Source of the DNA: Apostichopus japonicus
Lineage: Eukaryota; Echinodermata; Holothuroidea; Aspidochirotida; Stichopodidae
Assembly (NCBI RefSeq): GCF_037975245.1
Contig: NC_092580.1
Location: 16,690,001 to 16,754,000, forward strand
Reading direction: 5' to 3'
DNA: 64,000 nucleotides
The notes beneath the pieces are model-generated. The model was not told where the DNA came from, did not search any database, and was given only the letters and a program-made list of their open reading frames with translations. The position numbers and the translations under genes are program-made. Shown one piece after another: positions 1 through 11,040 of this stretch (positions are counted from its first letter, which is position 1; each line of letters opens with the position of its first letter).

Positions 1-246
1 GAGGGTTAGGGGTCCTAGGGTTAGGGGTCCTAGGGTTAGGGGTCCTAGAGATAGGGGTCCTAGGGTTAAGATCATAGGGTTAGGGGTCCTAGGGTTAGGG
101 GTCCTAGGGTTAGGGGTCCTAGGGTTAGGGGTCTTAGGGTTAGGGGGTCCTAGGGTTCGGGGACCTAGGGTTAGTGGTCCTAGGGTTAGGGGTCCTAGGG
201 TTAGGGGTCCTAGGGTTAGGGTTCCAAGGGTTAGGGGTCCTAGGGT

Positions 247-360
247 TAGGTAAAGGGCCCTGAAGAAGCCTATTTCTTTTATGGGGATGGGGTCGGGGCT
301 TAGTCGGGATGAGTGCAGAGGTCATAGGTGTCTTCATTGCTTTATCTTAGTAAGACTTAA
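247..360 (+). repeat. Conserved satellite linker (representative copy)
   Basis: This ~114-bp segment joins each 15-mer array to the C-rich subrepeats. It starts with GGTAAAGGGCCCTGAAG, runs through a G-rich stretch and a GTCGGGATGAGTGCAGAGG motif, and ends near AGTAAGACTTAAAAAG. Copies recur near 1214, 1630, 2216, 3148, 3734, 5055, 6140, 6528, 7108, 7680, 8929 and onward to 29,904. A shorter variant lacks the ATAGGTG segment (for example at 2281). It is the best conserved non-telomeric part of the block. No function is visible. Confidence 0.9.
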
Positions 361-372
361 AAAGTAGATCCC

Positions 373-940
373 ACATCAGAGTATGTATTATTACCTACCT
401 CCTCCCCCCATCCTAAAGAGACATAGATGTCGTCAGTGTATATTACTAGGTAAGACCCTTAAATTAGATCCCTCATCAGAGTATGCATTACTACCCACAT
501 CCCCCCCCCCCCAACATCCTGAGAGGACATGTGTGTCTTCAGTGCTATCACTAAGTAAGACTAAAAAAAGGAGATCCCTCATCAGAGTATGTATTACTAC
601 CCTCACCCCTCCCCTCCCTTATCCTCAATGGACATAGTTGTCTTCAGTGCTATTACTAAGTAACACTAAAAAAGAAGATCCCCCATCAGAGTATGTATTA
701 CTACCCTCACCCCTCCCCTCCCCCATCCTCAAAGGACATAGTTGTCTTCAGTGCTATTAATAAGTAACACTAAAAAAGTAGATCCCTCATCAGAGTATGT
801 ATTACTACCCACACCCCTCCCCTCCCCCCAACCTTTAAAGGACATAGTTGTTTTCAGTAATATCACTACAGGTAGGTAAGACTAATAAATTAGATCCCTC
901 ATCAGAGTATATATGTTTACTAAACACCCCTTACACTTTG
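373..940 (+). repeat. ~105-bp C-rich subrepeat array (representative)
   Basis: Five to six diverged ~105-bp units occur in tandem. Each carries AGATCCCTCATCAGAGTATG, then TATTACTACC, then a C-rich run such as CCCCTCCCCTCCCCC, then AAGGACATAGTTGTCTTCAG and a GCTATTACTAAGTAA end. Successive AAGTAA motifs sit at 553, 658 and 762, giving the 104-105 bp period. The last unit has a distinct end, ATATGTTTACTAACCACC followed by TTACACTTTGGTTATGG, which always borders the next 15-mer array. The plus strand is C-rich here, opposite to the neighbouring G-rich array. Confidence 0.92.
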
Positions 941-1209
941 GTTATGGTTAAGGGTCCTAGGTAAAAGGGGTCCTAGGGTTAGGGGTCCTAGGGTTAGGGG
1001 TCCTAGGGTTAGGGGTCCTAGGGTTAGTTGTCCTAGGATAAGGGGTCCTAGGGTTAGGGGTCCCAGGGTAAGGGGTCCTAGGGTTAGGGGTACTAGGATA
1101 AGGGGTTCTAGGGTTAGGGGTCTTAGGGTTAGGAGGTCCTAGGGTTAGGGGGTCCTAGGGTTAAGGGTCCTAGGGTTGGGGTCCAAGGGTTAGGGGTCCT
1201 AGGGTTAGG
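941..1209 (+). repeat. 15-bp telomere-like array (representative)
   Basis: Tandem copies of CCTAGGGTTAGGGGT. The unit can be parsed as two telomere-type hexamers, CTAGGG and TTAGGG, plus a 3-base spacer GTC. Typical point variants are CCCAGGG, ATAAGGGG, GGGTTCTAG and a 16-bp form with GGGGGTCC. Variants keep the same order from block to block, so the whole array, not the single unit, is what was copied. There is no pure (TTAGGG)n run, so this is not a terminal telomere tract. Confidence 0.93.
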
Positions 1210-1346
1210 TAAAGGGCCCTGAAGAAGCCTATTTCTTTTATGGGGGTGGGGTCAGGGGTTAGTCGGGATGAGTGCAGAGGTCATAGGTGTCTTCATTGCT
1301 TTATCTAAGTAAGACTAATAAATTAGATCCCTCATCAGAGTATATA

Positions 1347-4300
1347 TGTTTACTAACCACCCCTTACACTTTGGTTATGGTTAAGGGTCCTAGGTAAAAG
1401 GGGTCCTAGGGTTAGGGGTCCTAGGGTTAGGGGTCCTAGGGTTAGTTGTCCTAGGATAAGGGGTCCTAGGGTTAGGGGTCCCAGGGTAAGGGGTCCTAGG
1501 GTTAGGGGTCCTAGGATTAGGGGTTCTACGGTTAGGGGTCTTAGGGTTAGGGGGTCCTAGGGTTAGGGGGTCCTAGGGTTAGGGGTCGTAGGGTTGGGGT
1601 CCAAGGATTAGGGGTCCTAGGGTTAGGTAAAGGGCCCTGAAGAAGCCTATTTCTTTTATGGGGGTGGGGTCGGGGGTTAGTCGGGATGAGTGCAGAGGTC
1701 ATAGGTGTCTTCATTGCTTTATCTAAGTAAGACTTAAAAAGTAGATCCCTCATCAGAGTATGTATTACTACCCACACCCCTCCCCTCCCCCCAACCTTTA
1801 AAGGACATAGTTGTTTTCAGTAATATCACTAGGTAAGACTAATAAATTAGATCCCTCATCAGAGTATATATGTTTACTAACCACCCCTTACACTTTAGTT
1901 ATGGTTAATGGTCCTAGGTAAAAGGGGTCCTAGGGTTAGGGGTCCTAGGGTTAGGGGTCCTAGGGTTAGTTGTCCTAGGATAAGGGGTCCTAGGGTTAGG
2001 GGTCCCAGGGTAAGGGGTCCTAGGGTTAGGGGTCCTAGGGTTAGGGGTTCTAAGGTTAGGGGTCTTAGGGTTAGGGGGTCCTAGGGTTAGGAAGTCCTAG
2101 GGTTATGGGTTCTAGGGTTAGGGGTCTTAGGGTTAGGGGTCCTAGGGTTAGGGGGTCCTAGGGTTAGGGGTCCTAGGGTTGGGGTCAAAGGGTTAGGGGT
2201 CCTAGGGTTAGGTAAAGGGCCCTGAAGAAGCCTATTTCTTTGATGGGGGTGGGGTCGGGGGTTAGTCGGGATGAGTGCAGAGGTTGTCTTCATTGCTTTA
2301 TCTAAGTAAGACTTAAAAAGTAGATCCCACATGTATCAGAGTATGTATTATTACCTACCCCTCCCCCATCCTAAAGAGACATAGATGTCGTCAGTGTATA
2401 TTACTAGGTAAGACCCTTAAATGAGATCCCTCATCAGAGTATGCATTACTACCCACATCCCCCCCCCCCCCCAACATCCTGAGAGGACATGTGTGTCTTA
2501 AGTGCTATCACTAAGTAAGACTAAAAAAAGGAGATCCCTCATCAGAGTATGTATTACTACCCTCACCCCTCCCCTCCCTTATCCTCAATGGACATAGTTG
2601 TCTTCAGTGCTATTACTAAGTAACACTAAAAAAGTAGACCCCCCTTCAGAGTATGTATTACTACCCTCACCCCTCCCCTCCCCCATCCTCAAAGGACATA
2701 GTTGTCTTCAGTGCTATTACTAAGTAACACTAAAAAAGTAGATCCCTCATCAGAGTATGTATTACTACCCACACCCCTCCCCTCCCCCGAACCTTAAAGG
2801 ACATAGTTGTTTTCAGTAATATCACTAGGTAAGACTAATAAATTAGATCCCTCATCAGAGTATATGTTTACTAACCACCCCTTACACTTTGGTTATGGTT
2901 AAGGGTCCTAGGTAAAAGGGGTCCTAGGGTTAGGGGTCCTAGGGTTAGGGGTCCTAGGGTTAGTTGTCCTAGGATAAGGGGTCCTAGGGTTAGGGGTCCC
3001 AGGGTAAGGGGTCCTAGGGTTAGGGGTCCTAGGATTAGGGGTTCTACGGTTAGGGGTCTTAGGGTTAGGGGGTCCTAGGGTTAGGGGGTCCTAGGGTTAG
3101 GGGTCGTAGGGTTGGGGTCCAAGGATTAGGGGTCCTAGGGTTAGGTAAAGGGCCCTGAAGAAGCCTATTTCTTTTATGGGGGTGGGGTCGGGGGTTAGTC
3201 GGGATGAGTGCAGAGGTCATAGGTGTCTTCATTGCTTTATCTAAGTAAGACTTAAAAAGTAGATCCCTCATCAGAGTATGTATTACTACCCACACCCCTC
3301 CCCTCCCCCCAACCTTTAAAGGACATAGTTGTTTTCAGTAATATCACTAGGTAAGACTAATAAATTAGATCCCTCATCAGAGTATATATGTTTACTAACC
3401 ACCCCTTACACTTTAGTTATGGTTAATGGTCCTAGGTAAAAGGGGTCCTAGGGTTAGGGGTCCTAGGGTTAGGGGTCCTAGGGTTAGTTGTCCTAGGATA
3501 AGGGGTCCTAGGGTTAGGGGTCCCAGGGTAAGGGGTCCTAGGGTTAGGGGTCCTAGGGTTAGGGGTTCTAAGGTTAGGGGTCTTAGGGTTAGGGGGTCCT
3601 AGGGTTAGGAAGTCCTAGGGTTATGGGTTCTAGGGTTAGGGGTCTTAGGGTTAGGGGTCCTAGGGTTAGGGGGTCCTAGGGTTAGGGGTCCTAGGGTTGG
3701 GGTCAAAGGGTTAGGGGTCCTAGGGTTAGGTAAAGGGCCCTGAAGAAGCCTATTTCTTTGATGGGGGTGGGGTCGGGGGTTAGTCGGGATGAGTGCAGAG
3801 GTTGTCTTCATTGCTTTATCTAAGTAAGACTTAAAAAGTAGATCCCACATGTATCAGAGTATGTATTATTACCTACCCCTCCCCCATCCTAAAGAGACAT
3901 AGATGTCGTCAGTGTATATTACTAGGTAAGACCCTTAAATGAGATCCCTCATCAGAGTATGCATTACTACCCACATCCCCCCCCCCCCCAACATCCTGAG
4001 AGGACATGTGTGTCTTAAGTGCTATCACTAAGTAAGACTAAAAAAAGGAGATCCCTCATCAGAGTATGTATTACTACCCTCACCCCTCCCCTCCCTTATC
4101 CTCAATGGACATAGTTGTCTTCAGTGCTATTACTAAGTAACACTAAAAAAGTAGACCCCCCTTCAGAGTATGTATTACTACCCTCACCCCTCCCCTCCCC
4201 CATCCTCAAAGGACATAGTTGTCTTCAGTGCTATTACTAAGTAACACTAAAAAAGTAGATCCCTCATCAGAGTATGTATTACTACCCACACCCCTCCCCT

Positions 4301-4382
4301 CCCCCGAACCTTAAAGGACATAGTTGTTTTCAGTAATATCACTAGGTAAGACTAATAAATTAGATCCCTCATCAGAGTATAT
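1347..4382 (+). repeat. Near-identical 1.52-kb tandem duplication of a multi-block unit
   Basis: Bases from about 1347 to 2864 repeat from about 2865 to 4382 with a period of 1518 bp (1517 across the second poly-C tract, 14 versus 13 C). Rare variants such as TTAATGGTCC (1906/3424) and TCTACGG (1525/3043) match at the same offset. By eye I see almost no other differences, which points to a recent unequal exchange or a replication-slip event. An assembly artefact is also possible. Confidence 0.85.
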
Positions 4383-4529
4383 GTTTACTAACCACCCCTT
4401 ACACTTTGGTTATGGTTAAGGGTCCTAGGTAAAAGGGGTCCTAGGGTTAGGGGTCCTAGGGTTAGGGGTCCTAGGGTTAGTTGTCCTAGGATAAGGGGTC
4501 CTAGGGTTAGGGGTCCCAGGGTAAGGCAT

Positions 4530-4740
4530 CCTAGGGTTAGGGGTCCCAGGGTTAGGGGTCCCAGGGTTAGGGGTCGCAGGGTTAGAGGTCCCAGGGTTAG
4601 GGGTCCCAGGGTTAGGGGTCCCAGGGTTATGGGTCCCATGGTTAGGGGTCCCAAGGTTAGGGGTCCCAGGGTTAGGGGTCCCAGGGTTAGGGGTCCCAGG
4701 GTAAGGGGTCCCAGGGTTAGGGGTCCCAGGGTTAGGGGTC
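4530..4740 (+). repeat. CCCAGGG-variant zone of the 15-mer array
   Basis: Within this array most units read CCCAGGGTTAGGGGT, not CCTAGGG. Equivalent zones occur near 8470-8640, 16,400-16,570, 18,600-18,830, 22,430-22,640, 23,760-23,990 and 26,540-26,740. All belong to the longest (about 1.25-1.34 kb) blocks. The T-to-C change removes the CTAGGGTTA core from each unit. The zone therefore marks a distinct, homogenised sub-family within the superarray. Confidence 0.85.
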
Positions 4741-6774
4741 AAAGGGTTAGGGGTCCTAGGGTTAGGGTTCCTAGGGTTAGGGTTCCTAGGGTTGGTGGTC
4801 CGAGGGTTAGGGGTCCTAGGGTTAGGGGTCCTAGGGTTAGAGGTCCTAGGGTTAGGGGTCCTAGGGATAGGGGTCCTAGGGTTAAGATCATAGGGTTAGG
4901 GGTCCTAGGGTTAGGGGTCCTAGGGTTAGGGGTCTTAGGGTTAGGGGGTCCTAGGGTTCGGGGACCTAGGGTTAGTGGTCCTAGAGTTAGGGGTCCTAGG
5001 GTTAGTTGTCCTAGGGTTAGGGTTCCAATGGTTAGGGGTCCTAGGGTTAGGTAAAGGGCCCTGAAGAAGCCTATTTCTTTTATGGGGATGGGGTCGGGGC
5101 TTAGTCGGGATGAGTGCAGAGGTCATAGGTGTCTTCATTGCTTTATCTTAGTAAGACTTAAAAAGTAGATCCCACATCAGAGTATGTATTATTACCTACC
5201 CCTCCCCCCATCCTAAAGAGACATAGATGTCGTCAGTGTATATTACTAGGTAAGACCCTTAAATGAGATCCCTCATCAGAGTATGCATTACTACCCACAT
5301 CCCCCCCCCCCCCCAACATCCTGAGAGGACATGTGTGTCTTAAGTGCTATCACTAAGTAAGACTAAAAAAAGGAGATCCCTCATCAGAGTATGTATTACT
5401 ACCCTCACCCCTCCCCTCCCTTATCCTCAATGGACATAGTTGTCTTCAGTGCTATTACTAAGTAAGACTAAAAAAAGTAGATCCCCCTTCAGAGTATGTA
5501 TTACTACCCTCACCCCTCCCCTCCCCCATCCTCAAAGGACATAGTTGTCTTCAGTGCTATTACTAAGTAACACTAAAAAAGTAGATCCCTCATCAGAGTA
5601 TGTATTACTACCCACACCCCTCCCCTCCCCCGAACCTTAAAGGACATAGTTGTTTTCAGTAATATCACTAGGTAAGACTAATAAATTAGATCCCTCATCA
5701 GAGTATATGTTTACTAACCACCCCTTACACTTTGGTTATGGTTAAGGGTCCTAGGTAAAAGGGGTCCTAGGGTTAGGGGTCCTAGGGTTAGGGGTCCTAG
5801 GGTTAGGGGTCCTAGGGTTAGTTGTCCTAGGATAAGGGGTCCTAGGGTTAGGGGTCCCAGGGTAAGGGGTCCTAGGGTTAGGGGTCCTAGGGTTAGGGGT
5901 TCTAGGGTTAGGGGTCTTAGGGTTAGGGGGTCCTAGGGTTAGGGGTCCCAGGGTTAGGGGTCCCAGGGTTATGGGTCCCATGGTTAGGGGTCCCAAGGTT
6001 AGGGGTCCCAGGGTTAGGGGTCCCAGGGTTAGGGGTCCCAGGGTAAGGGGTCCCATGGTTAGGGGGTCCTAGGGTTAGGGGGTCCTAGGGTTAGGGGTCC
6101 TAGGGTGGGGTCCAAGGGTTAGGGGTCCTAGGGTTAGGTAAAGGGCCCTGAAGAAGCCTATTTCTTTTATGGGGGTGGGGTCAGGGGTTAGTCGGGATGA
6201 GTGCAGAGGTCATAGGTGTCTTCATTGCTTTATCTAAGTAAGACTAATAAATTAGATCCCTCATCAGAGTATATATGTTTACTAACCACCCCTTACACTT
6301 TGGTTATGGTTAAGGGTCCTAGGTAAAAGGGGTCCTAGGGTTAGGGGTCCTAGGGTTAGTTGTCCTAGGATAAGGGGTCCTAGGGTTAGGGGTCCCAGGG
6401 TAAGGGGTCCTAGGGTTAGGGGTCCTAGGATTAGGGGTTCTACGGTTAGGGGTCTTAGGGTTAGGGGGTCCTAGGGTTAGGGGTCGTAGGGTTGGGGTCC
6501 AAGGGTTAGGGGTCCTAGGGTTAGGTCAAGGGCCCTGAAGAAGCCTATTTCTTTTATGGGGGTGGGGTCGGGGGTTAGTCGGGATGAGTGCAGAGGTCAT
6601 AGGTGTCTTCATTGCTTTATCTAAGTAAGACTTAAAAAGTAGATCCCTCATCAGAGTATGTATTACTACCCACACCCCTCCCCTCCCCCCAACCTTTAAA
6701 GGACATAGTTGTTTTCAGTAATATCACTAGGTAAGACTAATAAATTAGATCCCTCATCAGAGTATGTTTACTAA

Positions 6775-7860
6775 CCACCCCTTACACTTTGGTTATGGTT
6801 AAGGGTCCTAGGTAAAAGGGGTCCTAGGGTTAGGGGTCCTAGGGTTAGGGGTCCTAGGGTTAGTTGTCCTAGGATAAGGGGTCCTAGGGTTAGGGGTCCC
6901 AGGGTAAGGGGTCCTAGGGTTAGGGGTCCTAGGGTTAGGGGTTCTAGGGTTAGGGGTCTTAGGGTTATGGGGTCCTAGGGTTAGGAAGTCCTAGGGTTAT
7001 GGGTTCTAGGGTTAGGGGTCCTAGGGTTAGGGGTCCTAGGGTTAGGGGGTCCTAGGGTTAGGGGTCCTAGGGTTGGGGTCCAAGGGTTAGGGGTCCTAGG
7101 GTTAGGTAAAGGGCCCTGAAGAAGCCTATTTCTTTTATGGGGGTGGGGTCGGGGGTTAGTCGGGATGAGTGCAGAGGTTGTCTTCATTGCTTTATCTAAG
7201 TAAGACTTAAAAAGTAGATCCCACATCAGAGTATGTATTATTACCTACCCCTCCCCCATCCTAAAGAGACATAGATGTCGTCAGTGTATATCACTAGGTA
7301 AGACTAATAAATTAGATCCCTCATCAGAGTATATATGTTTACTAACCACCCCTTACACTTTGGTTATGGTTAAGGGTCCTAGGTAAAAGGGGTCCTAGGG
7401 TTAGGGGTCCTAGGGTTAGGGGTCCTAGGGTTAGTTGTCCTAGGATAAGGGGTCCTAGGGTTAGGGGTCCCAGGGTAAGGGGTCCTAGGGTTAGGGGTCC
7501 TAGGGTTAGGGGTTCTAGGGTTAGGGGTCTTAGGGTTATGGGGTCCTAGGGTTAGGAAGTCCTAGGGTTATGGGTTCTAGGGTTAGGGGTCCTAGGGTTA
7601 GGGGTCCTAGGGTTAGGGGGTCCTAGGGTTAGGGGTCCTAGGGTTGGGGTCCAAGGGTTCGGGGTCCTAGGGTTAGGTAAAGGGCCCTGAAGAAGCCTAT
7701 TTCTTTTATGGGGGTGGGGTCGGGGGTTAGTCGGGATGAGTGCAGAGGTTGTCTTCATTGCTTTATCTAAGTAAGACTTAAAAAGTAGATCCCACATCAG
7801 AGTATGTATTATTACCTACCCCTCCCCCATCCTAAAGAGACATAGATGTCGTCAGTGTAT
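6775..7860 (+). repeat. 571-bp tandem block pair
   Basis: Two adjacent blocks are offset by 571 bp and appear almost identical up to about 7292/7863. The same pair recurs at about 12,120-13,200 and 14,710-15,780, also with a 571-bp offset. This makes it a reusable sub-module of the larger repeats. Offsets between the pairs are 5343 bp (first to second) and 2588 bp (second to third). Confidence 0.8.
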
Positions 7861-10800
7861 ATTACTAGGTAAGACCCTTAAATTAGATCCCTCATCAGAG
7901 TATGCATTACTACCCACATCCCCCCCCCCAACATCCTGAGAGGACATGTGTGTCTTAAGTGCTATCACTAAGTAAGACTAAAAAAAGGAGATCCCTCATC
8001 AGAGTATGTATTACTACCCTCACCCCTCCCCTCCCTTATCCTCAATGGACATAGTTGTCTTCAGTGCTATTACTAAGTAACACTAAAAAAGTAGATCCCC
8101 CTTCAGAGTATGTATTACTACCCTCACCCCTCCCCTCCCCCATCCTCAAAGGACATAGTTGTCTTCAGTGCTATTACTAAGTAACACTAAAAAAGTAGAT
8201 CCCTCATCAGAGTATGTATTACTACCCACACCCCTCCCCTCCCCCGAACCTTAAAGGACATAGTTGTTTTCAGTAATATCACTAGGTAAGACTAATAAAT
8301 TAGATCCCTCATCAGAGTATGTTTACTAACCACCCCTTACACTTTGGTTATGGTTAAGGGTCCTAGGTAAAAGGGGTCCTAGGGTTAGGGGTCCTAGGGT
8401 TAGGGGTCCTAGGGTTAGTTGTCCTAGGATAAGGGGTCCTAGGGTTAGGGGTGCCAGGGTAAGGGGTCCTAGGGTTAGGGGTCCCAGGGTTAGGGGTCCC
8501 AGGGTTAGGGGTCGCAGGGTTAGGGATCCCAGGGTTAGGGGTCCCAGGGTTATGGGTCCCAGGGTTATGGGTCCCATGGTTAGGGGTCCCAAGGTTAGGG
8601 GTCCCAGGGTTAGGGGTCCCAGGGTTAGGGGTCCCAGGGTAAGGGGTCCTAGGGTTAGGGGTCCTAGGGTTAGGGGTTCTAGGGTTAGGGGTCTTAGGGT
8701 TAGGGGGTCCTAGGGTTAGGGGTCCCAGGGTTAGGGGTCCCAGGGTTATGGGTCCCATGGTTAGGGGTCCCAAGGTTAGGGGTCCCAGGGTTAGGGGTCC
8801 CAGGGTTAGGGGTCCCAGGGTAAGGGGTCCCATGGTTAGGGGGTCCTAGGGTTAGGGGGTCCTAGGGTTAGGGGTCCTAGGGTTGGGGTCCAAGGGTTAG
8901 CGGTCCTAGGGTTAGGTAAAGGGCCCTGAAGAAGCCTATTTCTTTTATGGGGGTGGGGTCAGGGGTTAGTCGGGATGAGTGCAGAGGTCATAGGTGTCTT
9001 CATTGCTTTATCTAAGTAAGACTAATAAATTAGATCCCTCATCAGAGTATATATGTTTACTAACCACCCCTTACACTTTGGTTATGGTTAAGGGTCCTAG
9101 GTAAAAGGGGTCCTAGGGTTAGGGGTCCTAGGGTTAGTTGTCCTAGGATAAGGGGTCCTAGGGTTAGGGGTCCCAGGGTAAGGGGTCCTAGGGTTAGGGG
9201 TCCTAGGATTAGGGGTTCTACGGTTAGGGGTCTTAGGGTTAGGGGGTCCTAGGGTTAGGGGGTCCTAGGGTTAGGGGTCGTAGGGTTGGGGTCCAAGGGT
9301 TAGGGGTCCTAGGGTTAGGTCAAGGGCCCTGAAGAAGCCTATTTCTTTTATGGGGGTGGGGTCGGGGTTAGTAGGGATGAGTGCAGAGGTCATAGGTGTC
9401 TTCATTGCTTTATCTAAGTAAGACTTAAAAAGTAGATCCCTCATCAGAGTATGTATTACTACCCACACCCCTCCCCTCCCCCCAACCTTTAAAGGACATA
9501 GTTGTTTTCAGTAATATCACTAGGTAAGACTAATAAATTAGATCCCTCATCAGAGTATATATGTTTACTAACCACCCCTTACACTTTGGTTATGGTTAAG
9601 GGTCCTAGGTAAAAGGGGTCCTAGGGTTAGGGGTCCTAGGGTTAGGGGTCCTAGGGTTAGTTGTCCTAGGATAAGGGGTCTTAGGGTTAGGGGTCCCAGG
9701 GTAAGGGGTCCTAGGGTTAGGGGTCCTAGGATTAGGGGTTCTAGGGTTAGGGGTCTTAGGGTTAGGGGGTCCTTGGGTTAGGGGGTCCCAGGGTTAGGGG
9801 TCCTAGGGTTGGGGTCCAAGGGTTAGGGGTCCTAGGGTTAGGTAAAGGGCCCTGAAGAAGCCTATTTCTTTTATGGGGGTGGGGTCGGGGGCTTAGTTTG
9901 GATGAGTGCAGAAGTCATAGGTGTCTTCATTGCTTTATCTAAGTAAGACTTAAAAAGTAGATCCCTCATCAGAGTATGTATTACTACCCACACCCCTCCC
10001 CTCCCCCCAACCTTTAAAGGACATAGTTGTTTTCAGTAATATCACTAGGTAAGACTAATAAATTAGATCCCTCATCAGAGTATATATATGTTTACTAACC
10101 ACCCCTTACACTTTGGTTATGGTTAAGGGTCCTAGGTAAAAGGGGTCCTAGGGTTAGGGGTCCTAGGGTTAGGGGTCCTAGGGTTAGTTGTCCTAGGATA
10201 AGGGGTCCTAGGGTTAGGGGTCCCAGGGTAAGGGGTCCTAGGGTTAGGGGTCCTAGGGTTAGGGGTTCTAGGGTTTGGGGTCTTAGGGTTATGGGGTCCT
10301 AGGGTTAGGAAGTCTTAGGGTTAGGGGTTCTAGGGTTAGGGGTCTTAGGGTTAGGGGTCCTAGGGTTAGGGGGTCTAGGGTTAGGGGTCCTAGGGTTGGG
10401 GTCCAAAGGTTAGGGGTCCTAGGGTTAGGTAAAGGGCCCTGAAGAAGCCTATTTCTTTTATGGGGGTGGGGTCGGGGGTTAGTCGGGATGAGTGCAGAGG
10501 TTGTCTTCATTGCTTTATCTAAGTAAGACTTAAAAAGTAGATCCCACATCAGAGTATGTATTATTACCTACCCCTCCCCCCATCCTAAAGAGACATAGAT
10601 GTCGTCAGTGTATATTACTAGGTAAGACCCTTAAATGAGATCCCTCATCAGAGTATGCATTACTACCCACATCCCCCCCCCCCCAACATCCTGAGAGGAC
10701 ATGTGTGTCTTAAGTGCTATCACTAAGTAAGACTAAAAAAAGGAGATCCCTCATCAGAGTATGTATTACTACCCTCACCCCTCCCCTCCCTTATCCTCAA

Positions 10801-11040
10801 TGGACATAGTTGTCTTCAGTGCTATTACTAAGTAACACTAAAAAAGTAGATCCCCCTTCAGAGTATGTATTACTACCCTCACCCCTCCCCTCCCCCATCC
10901 TCAAAGGACATAGTTGTCTTCAGTGCTATTACTAAGTAACACTAAAAAAGTAGATCCCTCATCAGAGTATGTATTACTACCCACACCCCTCCCCTCCCCC
11001 GAACCTTAAAGGACATAGTTGTTTTCAGTAATATCACTAG

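Noticed and set aside
4425-5054. Open frames of 100-156 codons with pentapeptide repeats (VRGPR, NPGTP, LGPLT) across the satellite
   Set aside because: A 15-bp unit keeps all frames open without selection. The frames appear on both strands at the same place and change with unit variants, so they are not genes or pentapeptide-repeat proteins.
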